From Aerococcus sp. (lineage in GTDB: Bacteria; Bacillota; Bacilli; Lactobacillales; Aerococcaceae): DNA of 64,000 nt. Below the pieces are notes generated by a model, which did no database searches, was not told where the DNA came from, and saw only the letters and a list, made by a program, of their open reading frames with translations. Shown piece after piece: positions 10,328 through 19,507 of the stretch (positions are counted from its first letter, which is position 1; each line of letters opens with the position of its first letter). The stretch is taken from the NCBI GenBank assembly GCA_030528155.1, contig JAUMZL010000003.1:1-64000 (forward strand). Reading direction: 5' to 3'. Made by a program: the position numbers and the translations under genes.

Positions 10328-11512
10328 CTAATGTTTATGCACTGATAGATAATGAACAGCCGCGTAAATCGCTAGTCCCAAGAAGCCAATTGCGCCTAAA
10401 ATCAATACCAGACGTGATGACTGGCCACCGAATAAATGCGTCAATCCGTTCATCACATAAGGTGAAATGAAAACACCGAGATTAGTCGAAATTAATACGG
10501 CTGTCGTTGCCAAATTTAAACTACCTTCAGGTGCTGCCCAGCTCAGCCAATTATACAAATAAGTCACAAGGGCAAAAAAGCCGAAATACATGACCAATAA
10601 TCCAATCATAACCATCCAGAAAACTTGAGCAAAAGCCAGTAGGACATATCCAATAGTGATCAACCCTAAACTCAATGGGAAGAGACGGTCTTTTAGATAT
10701 TTATAAATTCGCCCAAAAAAGAGACCAATAGGGATGGACATTAGCGTCGCTACCGCCATAATTTGAGCGAGCTGCGAACTGGTTCCTAGCTGATTTTCTG
10801 ATACAAAGACAGGCAATTTATAGCTAGTCGGTAAAAAGAGGATGTATAGGATTAATGCCAAGCCAGTGATAATCCATACACGTGAATTCAGCTGATGAAT
10901 GGCTGCTATTAATGACGCGTGTTTGCCATTCTGATGTCCTTGCTTCTCATCATGAATGGACACAAACAAACCAAAGAGAATAATAGCCGGTACAGCCAGC
11001 AAGTAAATGGCAAAAGCCGCATGCCAACCCAATGTTAATAAGAAACTCACCAAGAACGAAGAGACAGCTCCACCAATTGCGCCTGTCATAATTTGGTACC
11101 CTAGCATTGTTGCTAGCGTCTCTTCATCATCACGATAAAACTCACCAATCAAGCTGACAGCAAAAGAATTATACAGCCCAATGCCGGCTCCCAGTAACAA
11201 GCGCGAGCCAAAAATTGGCCAGAACTGTGCGCTCACGATAGGAAATGCTCCAGCTAATAAGGTGATCACCAGTCCTACAAGTACGGTGGCTTTGCGTCCG
11301 ATGATACGTACCAAAAATGGATTGAGAAATAACCCAATCAAAATTCCAACATTTGGGATGGTCACTAATGCTTCTACATTAGCTTGATCCACCAGTGGAA
11401 AGGCAGAAAGCATGAGTGGCAAAGCTGTCGAAATTTGGGGAGCCATCATCAGGAAAAAAGACAGCGACAGTAATGAAATCTTGAACAACCAATGTGTTTT
11501 ATTAATAGTCAT
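10328..11512 (-). CDS. Major facilitator superfamily transporter
   Basis: About 12 hydrophobic segments over 394 residues mark an MFS permease. The cytoplasmic loop 2-3 motif reads GLFLNPFLVRIIGRKATVL, close to the family G-x-x-x-D-R-x-G-R-[RK]. The start is taken at MTINKTHW because AAGGAGAG lies 9 bases upstream; the longer reading has no such site. The substrate is unknown. An HSL-type esterase is divergent and an AraC regulator is close by, which suggests uptake or export of an ester compound or its product (inference). The cassette interrupts the rbfA-truB order of relatives. Confidence 0.88.
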   Translation of the reverse strand: MTINKTHWLFKISLLSLSFFLMMAPQISTALPLMLSAFPLVDQANVEALVTIPNVGILIGLFLNPFLVRIIGRKATVLVGLVITLLAGAFPIVSAQFWPIFGSRLLLGAGIGLYNSFAVSLIGEFYRDDEETLATMLGYQIMTGAIGGAVSSFLVSFLLTLGWHAAFAIYLLAVPAIILFGLFVSIHDEKQGHQNGKHASLIAAIHQLNSRVWIITGLALILYILFLPTSYKLPVFVSENQLGTSSQLAQIMAVATLMSIPIGLFFGRIYKYLKDRLFPLSLGLITIGYVLLAFAQVFWMVMIGLLVMYFGFFALVTYLYNWLSWAAPEGSLNLATTAVLISTNLGVFISPYVMNGLTHLFGGQSSRLVLILGAIGFLGLAIYAAVHYLSVHKH

Positions 11513-11581
11513 AAGAAAACCCTCTCCTTTTTTCAATGAGTCTATCATGCCCCCATTGAAAAAATTTGCCTGGAATTAACC

Positions 11582-11691
11582 AAAAAAAGGCGGTCAGTGA
11601 CTTTTAAAGGGCTTTCAAAGATCAATATTGCGATTCTTTCGTCGTATTATCCCTTTTAAGATATTTGGATAGGTCAATGAGCGCCTTTTTT
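11582..11691. repeat. Long imperfect inverted repeat between MFS and esterase
   Basis: Left arm A7-GGCGGTCAGTGAC and right arm GTCAATGAGCGCC-T6 pair with two mismatches. A nested pair CTTTTAAAGGG/CCCTTTTAAG lies inside. Both strands end in a T run, so it could fold as a bidirectional terminator-like structure. It sits between two outward-facing promoters, where a terminator has no obvious job. Confidence 0.6.
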
Positions 11692-11714
11692 CCATGCAAT
11701 CACCGCCCACTTTT

Positions 11715-11736
11715 TTGGTAGCGCTTCCGTTATAAT
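11715..11736 (+). promoter_or_regulatory. Esterase promoter with cre-like site
   Basis: A perfect -10 TATAAT (11731-11736) lies 30 bases before the ATG. The spacer holds TTGGTAGCGCTTCCG (11715-11729), which has the AGCGCT core of LacI/CcpA operators and about two mismatches to the cre consensus. The -35 is poor. Carbon catabolite control is possible but not established. Confidence 0.45.
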
Positions 11737-11766
11737 AGAGAGAGCAATAAAACAACTAGGAGGATT

Positions 11767-12663
11767 ATGATGACAGCAACAGTTGAAGCCTTAGCATTTG
11801 CTGAAGAAATGCGGCGTATGTGTAAAGAAAATGACGATAAGCGCGATGCTGGATTACCAACTACTCTTCCCACCGTCAAACGTCATAATAATATTGTTTA
11901 TGGAACAGATGAAAAATGGCAATCATTAGATGTCTATCTTCCAGCAAAAGGTAATGAAGAACCCTTACCTACCATTATCAACATTCATGGCGGTGGCTGG
12001 GTCTATGGTACCAAGGAAACGTATCAATTCTATGCCATGAGTCTCGCAGAAATGGGCTTTGCTATCGTTAATTTCAATTATCGTCTCCCCACACTCGTCG
12101 AATTTCCCGGCGAACTCGATGATGTGAACCGGGTATTCCACTGGGTAAGTACGCATGCAAATGAATTCCCATTCGACCTCGAACATGTCTTTGTTGTCGG
12201 TGACAGTGCTGGCGGGCAGATGGCCTTGCAATATCTCACCATCATGACTAACGATAACTATCGCAAAAAATTCGGCTACGATAAACCATCGCTTCAGGTG
12301 CGTGCGGCAGCATTGAACTGTGCGGCCTCCTTTATTAATCACTCTGATGTGATAAACGGGGCCCCTGCAGCGTATTTCACGGAAGAAGCCAAGAAAAAAC
12401 ACCCATATTGGGGAGATACTGAGCAATACCTCACGACTGATCTACCGCCATTGTTCCTAATGACCTCAAATCATGACTTTATTCGTGACATGACCGTGCG
12501 CTTGGACGGATACTTGCTGGCGAAAGGAATCTTCCATGAATTCCATAGCTATGGTGATGAAGACCACCCTCGTGAGCACGTCTTCCACTGTAATATCAAA
12601 GATTCCCTAGCTCGTACCTGTAACGAAGAAGAAATGGCTTTCTTCAAACGCTATCTGAATTAA
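11767..12663 (+). CDS. HSL-type alpha/beta-hydrolase esterase
   Basis: A cytoplasmic carboxylic-ester hydrolase of 298 residues without signal peptide. The oxyanion-hole motif HGGGW (74-78) and nucleophile elbow GDSAGG (Ser147) are both present. The likely acid is Asp237 (SNHDF) and the likely base His267 or His271. HGGGW with GDSAGG marks the hormone-sensitive-lipase/acetyl-esterase family, which acts on short acyl or acetylated and phenolic esters. The substrate cannot be read from sequence. AGGAGG precedes the ATGATG start. It is divergent from the MFS gene and convergent with the AraC gene. Confidence 0.88.
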   Translation: MMTATVEALAFAEEMRRMCKENDDKRDAGLPTTLPTVKRHNNIVYGTDEKWQSLDVYLPAKGNEEPLPTIINIHGGGWVYGTKETYQFYAMSLAEMGFAIVNFNYRLPTLVEFPGELDDVNRVFHWVSTHANEFPFDLEHVFVVGDSAGGQMALQYLTIMTNDNYRKKFGYDKPSLQVRAAALNCAASFINHSDVINGAPAAYFTEEAKKKHPYWGDTEQYLTTDLPPLFLMTSNHDFIRDMTVRLDGYLLAKGIFHEFHSYGDEDHPREHVFHCNIKDSLARTCNEEEMAFFKRYLN

Positions 12664-12673
12664 ATGCCAAAGA

Positions 12674-12706
12674 GGCTGTCCCTCCTAGTGAGAGACAGCC
12701 CCTTTT
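12674..12706 (+). terminator. Terminator behind the esterase
   Basis: GGCTGTC-C-CTC/GAG-A-GACAGCC stem, 5-base loop, T6 tail on the plus strand. It separates the esterase from the convergent AraC gene. Confidence 0.85.
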
Positions 12707-13582
12707 TTAATTTTCTTGCGCTTGTTTTCTTATATCACGAGCCGTACAGCCATAATTTTTGTTGAGCGCACGATTCATCGTTCTTAACCCACTAAACCCA
12801 CAGGCTAAGGCAATATCAGTAAACGTCCCTTCTGAGTGTTTCAGTGCCTCTCTAGCGTGACGTGCCCGCACATTATTGATGTATTGACCGATTGTTACTC
12901 CCATATTCTCTTTAAAGAATCGAGCCAGATACTCACGTGAGAGAAAACAAAGATCAGCTAAATCATCAAGTCCAATATCGCCTTGATAATTATTCTCCAC
13001 ATAATCCTTGATTTTTTGTAGACGTTCCATTCCGTAACGATGGGCAGTGATTGTGACTTTGGGAACAACCGGGCTCGGTACCAAAAAATAGCGCAATAAG
13101 ATCGCTAAGATTTCTAAAAACAAGATATTCTTGCGCAACGAGCGATGTAAGGTGTGACCACTACAAATCGCAAACAATTCCTCAAGCTGGCGTTGTAATT
13201 GTTGATAGGCGCGTTGTTGCTCGTGGGAACGCAAATTAGCAGTAGGAATATCAAAATGATAAGCATTTATCTCTGGGCAGTAGCGCTCCAATAATGAATA
13301 AGGAAAAACAATGGCTAACGCTTTGGTTAATGCTTTCGGATCGTTATATACTTGCACACTGTGAATGGCCATGGAATTGACCACTAATACATCACCAGGA
13401 CTCGTCGTGTAGTCCGTGCCATCGATGAAGAAATGATCGATACTGCCTGCCAAGGTGAAACTTACTTCTACTGATTGATGCCAATGTGGCGCAACATACT
13501 TACTCTCAGCCTCTTGATGAGTATAAACACACGCGACTAACGGTGTGATAGGGACAACCATTTCATGTTCTAAATCTGACAT
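12707..13582 (-). CDS. AraC-family regulator with N-terminal cupin
   Basis: A transcription factor of 291 residues. The N-terminal cupin (HWHQSVEVSF, SPGDVLVVNS, about 40-100) should bind a small ligand. Two C-terminal HTH motifs follow (about 190-285, with LDDLADLCFLSREYLARFFKE and the AraC signature IALACGFSGLRTMNR). The start is placed at MSDLEHEM because GAGGAGAG lies just upstream; the 16 residues of the longer reading lack a site. It is the likely regulator of the adjacent esterase and MFS genes, though its own target sites are not identified. Confidence 0.9.
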   Translation of the reverse strand: MSDLEHEMVVPITPLVACVYTHQEAESKYVAPHWHQSVEVSFTLAGSIDHFFIDGTDYTTSPGDVLVVNSMAIHSVQVYNDPKALTKALAIVFPYSLLERYCPEINAYHFDIPTANLRSHEQQRAYQQLQRQLEELFAICSGHTLHRSLRKNILFLEILAILLRYFLVPSPVVPKVTITAHRYGMERLQKIKDYVENNYQGDIGLDDLADLCFLSREYLARFFKENMGVTIGQYINNVRARHAREALKHSEGTFTDIALACGFSGLRTMNRALNKNYGCTARDIRKQAQEN

Positions 13583-13707
13583 TTTTCTCTCCTCACTAAA
13601 GCCTAGTGAACAAATCAAAGACATCATCACATTAGCTAAGTGACAGCTGACAATCTTTTTCTCTTGAGCCCCACTGTCATTGACGTTTCATTAGTGATTC
13701 AACACAA

Positions 13708-13734
13708 ACAGGGATGCTTATTACAGCACCCCTG
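13708..13734 (-). terminator. Terminator behind rbfA
   Basis: An 11-bp stem (ACAGGGGTGCT/AGCATCCCTGT, one G-U) lies directly after the rbfA stop. The T tract (TTGTGTTG) is weak. It ends the rimP-nusA-infB-rbfA operon. Confidence 0.6.
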
Positions 13735-13742
13735 TGGTTTCA

Positions 13743-14129
13743 TTACTCTTCACTTTCACTATCTGCCAAAGACTGGCTATCATTCTTGTGCAGCTGGGCA
13801 ATTAAAGCATCAATGCGCGATCCATATTCGATCGATGGGTCGCGTTTAAACCGCAATTCTGGAGTTTTATAGATGTGTAGGCGCTGGCCTACCTTGCTTT
13901 GAATCAAGCCTTTTGCTTTGTTAAGCCCTTTTTCTACCTTTTCACGGTCACTTGCTTTATCGCTCAATGTGGAGTAGTAGATGGTCGCTTCTTGCAAGTC
14001 ACCGGTGACGTCTACGTCGGTAAGCGTGACCCCATCAATCCGTGGATCTTTGACATCTTTTAGCATAATATCATTGGCTTCTCGCAAAATTTGTTGAGCC
14101 ACACGCTCAACGCGATGATTATTTGCCAT
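13743..14129 (-). CDS. rbfA: 30S ribosome-binding factor RbfA
   Basis: RbfA helps 16S rRNA 5'-end processing and 30S maturation. The 128 residues carry a KH-like fold with RVAQQILREANDIMLKDVKDPRI and the closing LRFKRDPSIEYGSRIDALI, both diagnostic. Last gene of the rimP-nusA-ylxR-ylxQ-infB-rbfA operon. In relatives truB follows, but here the accessory cassette does. Confidence 0.97.
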   Translation of the reverse strand: MANNHRVERVAQQILREANDIMLKDVKDPRIDGVTLTDVDVTGDLQEATIYYSTLSDKASDREKVEKGLNKAKGLIQSKVGQRLHIYKTPELRFKRDPSIEYGSRIDALIAQLHKNDSQSLADSESEE

Positions 14130-14214
14130 TTGCTTCTCCTCCTTTGTCTGGGATGGATTAGATAATAGTAAGGGCTAGCCGATATTCGCCTAGCCTACTT
14201 ACTCGTTTCAGTGA

Positions 14215-16527
14215 TTATTCGCCGGGTTTGATTTCCACCATGTGGTAGGCTTCAATCACATCATCGACCTTGATATCGTTGTAGTTTTCAACGGTCAACC
14301 CACATTCGAAGCCCTTCGTCACTTCTTTAACATCGTCTTTGTAGCGACGCAGTGAACCGAGAACGCCTTCGTAGATCTTCACATCGTTACGATAGATGCG
14401 GATTTGGCTATCACGTTTGATGTAACCACTTGTGACATAACCTCCACCAATCGTTCCAATGTCAGAGACTTTATAGGTTTCACGAATGACGACTTCACCC
14501 GTGCTTTCTTCTTTATACTCAGGTTCCAATTGTCCCTTCATCGCGCTCTCAACATCTGCGATTAAATCATAAATCACGTTGTAGAGGCGAATATCGGTTT
14601 CATCAGATTCTGCTTCCGTCTTCGCATTAGCCGTTGGACGCACGTTAAACCCAATGATGATCGCATTTGAGGCATCAGCCAACGTCACATCACTTTCGTT
14701 GACCGCTCCAACGCCGGCATGGATAATATCTACTTTTACGCCTTCAACATCAATCTTGTCTAGACTTCCTTTAATGGCTTCTACCGACCCTTGCACGTCT
14801 GCTTTCAAGACCACGTTCACGGTCTTCAATTCGCCTTCTTGTAAGGTTTCAAACAGGTTGTCGAGGGTCACCTTATGTGTTTGGTTGCGGCGTGCTTCTT
14901 GTGCACGCATAGCCCGTTCTTCCCCAATAGCACGTGCCGTCTTTTCGTCTTCTAAGATGACAAAGCGGTCACCTGGTTGTGGTGCTTCCTGTAAACCGGT
15001 AATTTCCACTGGGGTCGATGGGCCTGCCTTGTGAATGCGGCGTCCCTGGTCATTCGTCATGGTACGTACCCGCCCAAATGTGTTCCCAGCAACAATGGCG
15101 TCCCCATGGTTCAATGTTCCGTATTGAACAAGTACAGTGGCTACGGAACCGCGATGTGGATCGAGGCGTGCTTCAACAACGGTTCCCATAGCGAGGCGGT
15201 CACTGACCGCTTTAAGTTCTTGCATATCTGCCACGAGAACGATCATTTCTAGTAATTCATCGATGTTTTGCCCGAATTTCGCAGAAATTTCTACGAAGAT
15301 CGTATCCCCACCCCATTCTTCTGGGACAAGTTCATATTCCATCATTTCTTGTTTCACGCGTTCTGGGTTTGCGCCAGGGCGGTCCATCTTGTTGATCGCA
15401 ACGATAATAGGAACCCCTGCTGCTTTTGCGTGGTTGATGGCTTCAACGGTTTGTGGTTTTACCCCATCATCAGCAGCGACAACGATAACAACAATATCCG
15501 TGACATCTGCCCCACGCGCCCGCATCGTCGTAAAGGCTTCGTGTCCTGGTGTATCCAGGAAGGTAACCACGCGGTCATCACTACCTACTTTTACCTGGTA
15601 GGCCCCGATATGCTGGGTAATCCCACCAGCTTCACCTTCAGCAACGTCTGCATTCCGCAAGTAGTCCAATAATGTCGTCTTCCCGTGGTCAACGTGGCCC
15701 ATGATGGTGATGACTGGTGGACGAGAAGCTTGTTCTTCTTTTGGTGTGTCCTTGGCTTCTTCAAAGTAAACATCGAAGTCGGTACGGTCAATTTCTACTT
15801 TACGTTCTGCTTCGATACCGTATTCGGCCAAGACGAGTTCAATGGCATCGCTATCGAGTGAGTCGTTTTGCGTTGCCATCACCCCCATGGTAAAGAGTTT
15901 CTTAATAATGTCAGCCGGAGAGCGGTGCATCTTCTTCGCGAGTTCTGCGACCGTCATCCCTTCTGTATATTCAATTTTATCTGGCAATTCCTTAGATCCT
16001 TTACTTTTATTTGGTTGATCGTGATGAATCGTTTTACGCATATTGTAGTTGGGTTGTTCGTTTCGTTTTTGTTGCCGATTCTTACGATTTTTCTTCTTGT
16101 TTCGTTTATTGTTCTTACGATCAGCGTGGTTTTCCGCTGCGTTTTGGGTCTTATTTGGCTGATGCTGACGTTCAGACGATTGATTGGCAGATTTTTTAGC
16201 TTTAGCTGGCTGCCCATTCTGGTGTTTTTTATCTGCTTTATGGTGCGAACGTTTCTTGTCAGCTGTTGCCTGTTCTTTTGATTGAGCAGACTGTGAGTGA
16301 CGGTTGTTGGTGTGATGTTTTTGCCCGGAATTTGATTTGGCAGACGGTGTCCCCGCCTGATCGTTAGTTTTCGTTTGGAAATAACGATCCATCGTTCGAA
16401 CATCTTCACCGGTCATTGTTGCCATATGACTGCTATAGGAAAGTCCAGCTTTTTCAATAGCCTCTAACATCTCCTTACTGGTCATATTCTTTTCTTTTGC
16501 GTATTCGTAAATTCTTTTTTTGGACAT
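14215..16527 (-). CDS. infB: Translation initiation factor IF-2
   Basis: The GTPase that brings initiator tRNA to the 30S subunit. It has 770 residues. The N-terminal IF2N helix ([18 protein letters not shown]) is followed by a very basic, low-complexity linker rich in K, N, Q and H (about 55-180) and a second IF2N. The G domain has [21 protein letters not shown] and NKMD. Domains II-IV follow. It lies 20 bases after ylxQ in the nusA operon. Confidence 0.98.
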   Translation of the reverse strand: MSKKRIYEYAKEKNMTSKEMLEAIEKAGLSYSSHMATMTGEDVRTMDRYFQTKTNDQAGTPSAKSNSGQKHHTNNRHSQSAQSKEQATADKKRSHHKADKKHQNGQPAKAKKSANQSSERQHQPNKTQNAAENHADRKNNKRNKKKNRKNRQQKRNEQPNYNMRKTIHHDQPNKSKGSKELPDKIEYTEGMTVAELAKKMHRSPADIIKKLFTMGVMATQNDSLDSDAIELVLAEYGIEAERKVEIDRTDFDVYFEEAKDTPKEEQASRPPVITIMGHVDHGKTTLLDYLRNADVAEGEAGGITQHIGAYQVKVGSDDRVVTFLDTPGHEAFTTMRARGADVTDIVVIVVAADDGVKPQTVEAINHAKAAGVPIIVAINKMDRPGANPERVKQEMMEYELVPEEWGGDTIFVEISAKFGQNIDELLEMIVLVADMQELKAVSDRLAMGTVVEARLDPHRGSVATVLVQYGTLNHGDAIVAGNTFGRVRTMTNDQGRRIHKAGPSTPVEITGLQEAPQPGDRFVILEDEKTARAIGEERAMRAQEARRNQTHKVTLDNLFETLQEGELKTVNVVLKADVQGSVEAIKGSLDKIDVEGVKVDIIHAGVGAVNESDVTLADASNAIIIGFNVRPTANAKTEAESDETDIRLYNVIYDLIADVESAMKGQLEPEYKEESTGEVVIRETYKVSDIGTIGGGYVTSGYIKRDSQIRIYRNDVKIYEGVLGSLRRYKDDVKEVTKGFECGLTVENYNDIKVDDVIEAYHMVEIKPGE

Positions 16528-16547
16528 GACATCACCTTTCCTCGTCG

Positions 16548-16883
16548 TTAATTACTCATGCTTGTCGCTCCTGTTTGCTTATTCTGCGCTTTGGTGTGTT
16601 TCATAAAGCTTTTTTTGAATCCTTGATTAGTAAAGGCACAGAGTGTACGCTTTTTGCCAAGTGCACTAGACAGTTGGCTAGTACTAAAGACTTCCACGTA
16701 ATCGACGTCATAAGACTGACACTTATCACGCATACTCTTCTTGGTGCGTTGGCTGGCGTCTGTCGCAACGATCACTAATGTGGCTTGAGACGTTTGAATG
16801 CTTCTCAATACCGTATCCGTGCCACTCACCAATCCCCCAGCCACCTGGGCAATTCCTAATAAGTTTAAGCGCTTATCCATCAT
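16548..16883 (-). CDS. ylxQ: L7Ae-family RNA-binding protein YlxQ
   Basis: A 111-residue L7Ae/L30e-like protein ([22 protein letters not shown], then [10 protein letters not shown]). Family members bind kink-turn RNA and ride in the nusA-infB operon across Firmicutes. Their cellular role is not fully settled. The first codon overlaps the ylxR stop by one base, which implies coupling. Two tandem ATG codons are possible starts. The last 20 residues are polar and variable. Confidence 0.92.
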   Translation of the reverse strand: MMDKRLNLLGIAQVAGGLVSGTDTVLRSIQTSQATLVIVATDASQRTKKSMRDKCQSYDVDYVEVFSTSQLSSALGKKRTLCAFTNQGFKKSFMKHTKAQNKQTGATSMSN

Positions 16884-17170
16884 TAGAGGATCTCTTTCCG
16901 CGCCTTTTGATGATCTACGTAGTCGTAGAGTGACTGGTAGAAGTCATCATCAATCGTCACTTTAAGATGGCGGTCAAGAATGTGTTGCTTCCATGCTTTT
17001 TCAACCACTGCTGGTTCCATCACGATGTAAGCGCCACGACCATTTTTCTTGCCCGTTGGATCAATTTCCACCGCCCCCTCCGTCGTTCTTACAATCCGAA
17101 CGAGTTCTTTTTTCGGGTAGGCTTCATTGGTGACCACACATTTGCGCATGGGCACTTTGCGTTGTTTCAT
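16883..17170 (-). CDS. ylxR: YlxR/RnpM RNA-binding protein
   Basis: A 95-residue DUF448 protein with PMRKCVVTNEAYPKKELVRIVR and GRGAYI. The family binds RNA; in Bacillus subtilis it has been linked to RNase P regulation (renamed RnpM). It lies between nusA (12 bases) and ylxQ (1-base overlap), the standard order. Confidence 0.95.
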   Translation of the reverse strand: MKQRKVPMRKCVVTNEAYPKKELVRIVRTTEGAVEIDPTGKKNGRGAYIVMEPAVVEKAWKQHILDRHLKVTIDDDFYQSLYDYVDHQKARKEIL

Positions 17171-17182
17171 CAGTTATCCCCC

Positions 17183-18553
17183 CTATTCAGGAATTTCCGA
17201 TTCATCGAGGCGTTGCTCCATTTCACTTTCTGATAATTCGCCGGGCTCATTGAGTTCGCTTTCTGCTAAGTCTTCCTCTTCCACCAAAGTGTCATAATCC
17301 GCTTCGGCTTCCCCAGCACTGGTCATTTCTTTTTCACCAATGGCCGCTTCGATAGCATCTGGTGAGAGATTTTCTTCATCAACAGTTGGTGCTTCTTCAG
17401 CTAATGGCGCTTCAGCCATCATTGGCACATCCGTATCAGCTACTTCTTCCACATCATCCGTGTCAGCGAGCAAATCAACCGAGTTGAAGCGTTCGTTGTA
17501 CTCGTCGCTATCTTGATATTCTGCCCATTCGCTTTCTGACTTGATATCGATCTTGTAGCCCGTCAATTTGGCCGCCAAACGTGCATTTTGACCACGTTTC
17601 CCAATGGCTAAAGACAAGTGATTATCAGGGACAACCACGACTGTTGCCTTTTCACCTGGGATAAAGTGTGTGCTGAGCACGTCGGCAGGATTGAGGGCAT
17701 GGCTGATGAATTCTGCTGGATCCTCGCTCCATTCAATAATGTCCATATTTTCGCCGTGCAATTCGTTGACGACGGCTTGTACGCGCGACCCACGTGGCCC
17801 AACCGATGTCCCCACTGGATCGATATTAGGATCGTTTGAGTATACCGCAATTTTGCTGCGATCCCCGGCTTCACGAGCAATGGCTTTGATTTCCACTGTC
17901 CCATCGTAAATTTCAGGAACTTCTTGTTCGAATAAGCGCTTGATCATGTTCGGATGCGTCCGGCTTACATAGATTTGTGGGCCCTTGGTGGTATTTTCCA
18001 CCCGTTCGACATACACCAATAGTCGATCATGTTGTTGGAAGGTTTCACCAGGAATTTGCCCTTCGCGATTAAGGACCGCTTCAATGCGACCGAGGCTCAC
18101 GTAGATGAAACGACGATCTTGGCGTTCAACAAAACCTGGCACCAAATCATCTTCATAGTCAACGAACTCTTCGTAGATATTTGCGCGTTCGGCTTCCCGC
18201 AAACGCTGCGTAATCACTTGTTTAGCCGTTTGAGCGGCAATCCGACCGAAATCACCTGGTGTCACTTCGAAACGAATCTTGTCCCCAATTTCATAAGCAC
18301 GGTGAATCTCTAACGCATCCTCTAAGGACACTTCCAAGTTAGAGTCCATCACCGTATCCACAACTTCTTTAACGGCAAAAACTTTGAATTCTCCGCGTTT
18401 ATCATCAAAAGCAACTTCTACATTCTGAGCTTGGTCGTAATTACGTTTGTAAGCAAACGTCAAAGCGGATTCTACCGCTTCAATGATGATGTCTTTTGAA
18501 ATATTTTTTTCTTCTTGCAACATTTCAAAAGCGTTGATTAATTCTTTACTCAC
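17183..18553 (-). CDS. nusA: Transcription factor NusA with long acidic tail
   Basis: NusA modulates pausing and termination. The N-terminal polymerase-binding domain (about 1-125), S1 domain and two KH domains are intact (GPRGSRVQAVVNELHGENMDI, then LAIGKRGQNARLAAKLTGYKI). They end near residue 345. Beyond that lies an acidic tail of about 110 residues rich in Glu/Asp, so the total of 456 exceeds the roughly 370 of Bacillus NusA. The tail has no recognisable domain. It is encoded 27 bases after rimP and would be affected by the leader terminator described upstream. Confidence 0.97.
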   Translation of the reverse strand: MSKELINAFEMLQEEKNISKDIIIEAVESALTFAYKRNYDQAQNVEVAFDDKRGEFKVFAVKEVVDTVMDSNLEVSLEDALEIHRAYEIGDKIRFEVTPGDFGRIAAQTAKQVITQRLREAERANIYEEFVDYEDDLVPGFVERQDRRFIYVSLGRIEAVLNREGQIPGETFQQHDRLLVYVERVENTTKGPQIYVSRTHPNMIKRLFEQEVPEIYDGTVEIKAIAREAGDRSKIAVYSNDPNIDPVGTSVGPRGSRVQAVVNELHGENMDIIEWSEDPAEFISHALNPADVLSTHFIPGEKATVVVVPDNHLSLAIGKRGQNARLAAKLTGYKIDIKSESEWAEYQDSDEYNERFNSVDLLADTDDVEEVADTDVPMMAEAPLAEEAPTVDEENLSPDAIEAAIGEKEMTSAGEAEADYDTLVEEEDLAESELNEPGELSESEMEQRLDESEIPE

Positions 18554-18580
18554 TGTCTCTCTTCTCCTCTTTTCTTTCCC

Positions 18581-19054
18581 TTAAAACTCAATGGCTAAAC
18601 GAATGAGGGAAACGTTCGTTCGATCAATCGGTACTTCGCGCAGGCGCATTTTATCTTTCACTTCGAGCGTGAATTGGTCAGGGGTAACAGCCTGCAAACG
18701 CCCTTCGAGGAATTTCTCGCCGTCAACAGCTGCGTAGAAATTCAAGTGAACATATTCCCCAATGGCTTGTTCAATGGCTGCTTCATTCTTCAAAGGCCGC
18801 TCTGCTCCCGGTGAGGAGACTTCGAGAAAATAAGCGGTGGGAATGGGGTCAGGATCCGCGTCATCGAGTATAGGTGAGATCGCTTCACTGACAGCCACAC
18901 AATCATCGAGGGTAACCCCAGCTTCATTATCGATATAAATGCGTAGATAATTCTGCTTTCCTTCCTTTACATACTCGAGATCAAATAGTTGAAAGCCCAT
19001 GCTATTGATCGTGGGTTCCACTAACTGGCGAACATCCGCACTGACCTTTGACAT
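18581..19054 (-). CDS. rimP: Ribosome maturation factor RimP
   Basis: RimP supports 30S assembly. The 157 residues contain an N-terminal alpha/beta domain (GFQLFDLEYVKEGKQNYLRIYID), a VSSPGAERPL motif and the C-terminal Sm-like domain. First gene of the nusA-infB operon. Its leader holds an intrinsic-terminator hairpin 30 bases before the ATG, and the promoter is about 25 bases further upstream. Confidence 0.96.
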   Translation of the reverse strand: MSKVSADVRQLVEPTINSMGFQLFDLEYVKEGKQNYLRIYIDNEAGVTLDDCVAVSEAISPILDDADPDPIPTAYFLEVSSPGAERPLKNEAAIEQAIGEYVHLNFYAAVDGEKFLEGRLQAVTPDQFTLEVKDKMRLREVPIDRTNVSLIRLAIEF

Positions 19055-19080
19055 TACTCTATTCCCCTTCCTTATTCATG

Positions 19081-19107
19081 AAAAAGAGTGAGCGTTCCCG
19101 CTCACTC
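19081..19107 (-). terminator. Attenuator hairpin in the rimP-nusA leader
   Basis: A perfect 9-bp stem (GAGTGAGCG/CGCTCACTC) with a GGAA loop is followed by TTTTT on the minus strand. It lies between the rimP promoter and the rimP ribosome site, so it can stop transcripts before the operon begins. No gene upstream on the minus strand needs a terminator here. The plus-strand copy lacks a T run. Confidence 0.75.
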
Positions 19108-19132
19108 CTCTCAACCGATTCTTTGCTCAACC

Positions 19133-19161
19133 AGTATAGCAAAATGAAATTCCAAATGCAA
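19133..19161 (-). promoter_or_regulatory. Promoter of the rimP-nusA-infB operon
   Basis: -35 TTGCAT, 17-base spacer, extended -10 TGCTATACT on the minus strand. Predicted leader is about 70 bases. Confidence 0.7.
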
Positions 19162-19507
19162 ACGTGAGCCTCTTATTGTCAGTGTCTCTTATGCTTTCAT
19201 TGTTAGTTTTTGGGTGATTTATCGTTAGTTTCTGGAGGATTAAGAGATATAAGCGCTTTTTGTGGGCAATCATTTAGACACTTAAGCATAATTTTGTCTT
19301 GATGAGCGATTGGGCACTCAAAAGTGTTCATAAATTTGTTCTTTTTTCTTCTTTAAGTGGCTATCCATGACGCATTATTGACAGAACTATGCTCGCTTGC
19401 TCATGTTTTTCCAGGAAGCGCTCTCTTTGTTTCTAAGACTTGATGGTTTCCTCTCTTTTGGTCGTTGTCGTTATTATTTATTGATTGATTTTTTATAAGC
19501 AAATGGA
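19162..19507. other. Gene-free stretch between rimP and sodC promoters
   Basis: No ORF with a plausible ribosome site, no tRNA and no clear hairpin with a T run was found. The sequence is T-rich on the plus strand. It separates two divergent promoters. Confidence 0.5.

Noticed and set aside
14654..15672. Long plus-strand open frames opposite infB, and similar ones opposite dnaK, dnaJ and polC
   Set aside because: They are antisense shadows of strongly conserved genes, without ribosome sites or recognisable domains.
19440..19500. AT-rich stretch upstream of sodC as a PerR/Fur box
   Set aside because: Only partial match to TTATAAT-N-ATTATAA; no palindrome of the right spacing.
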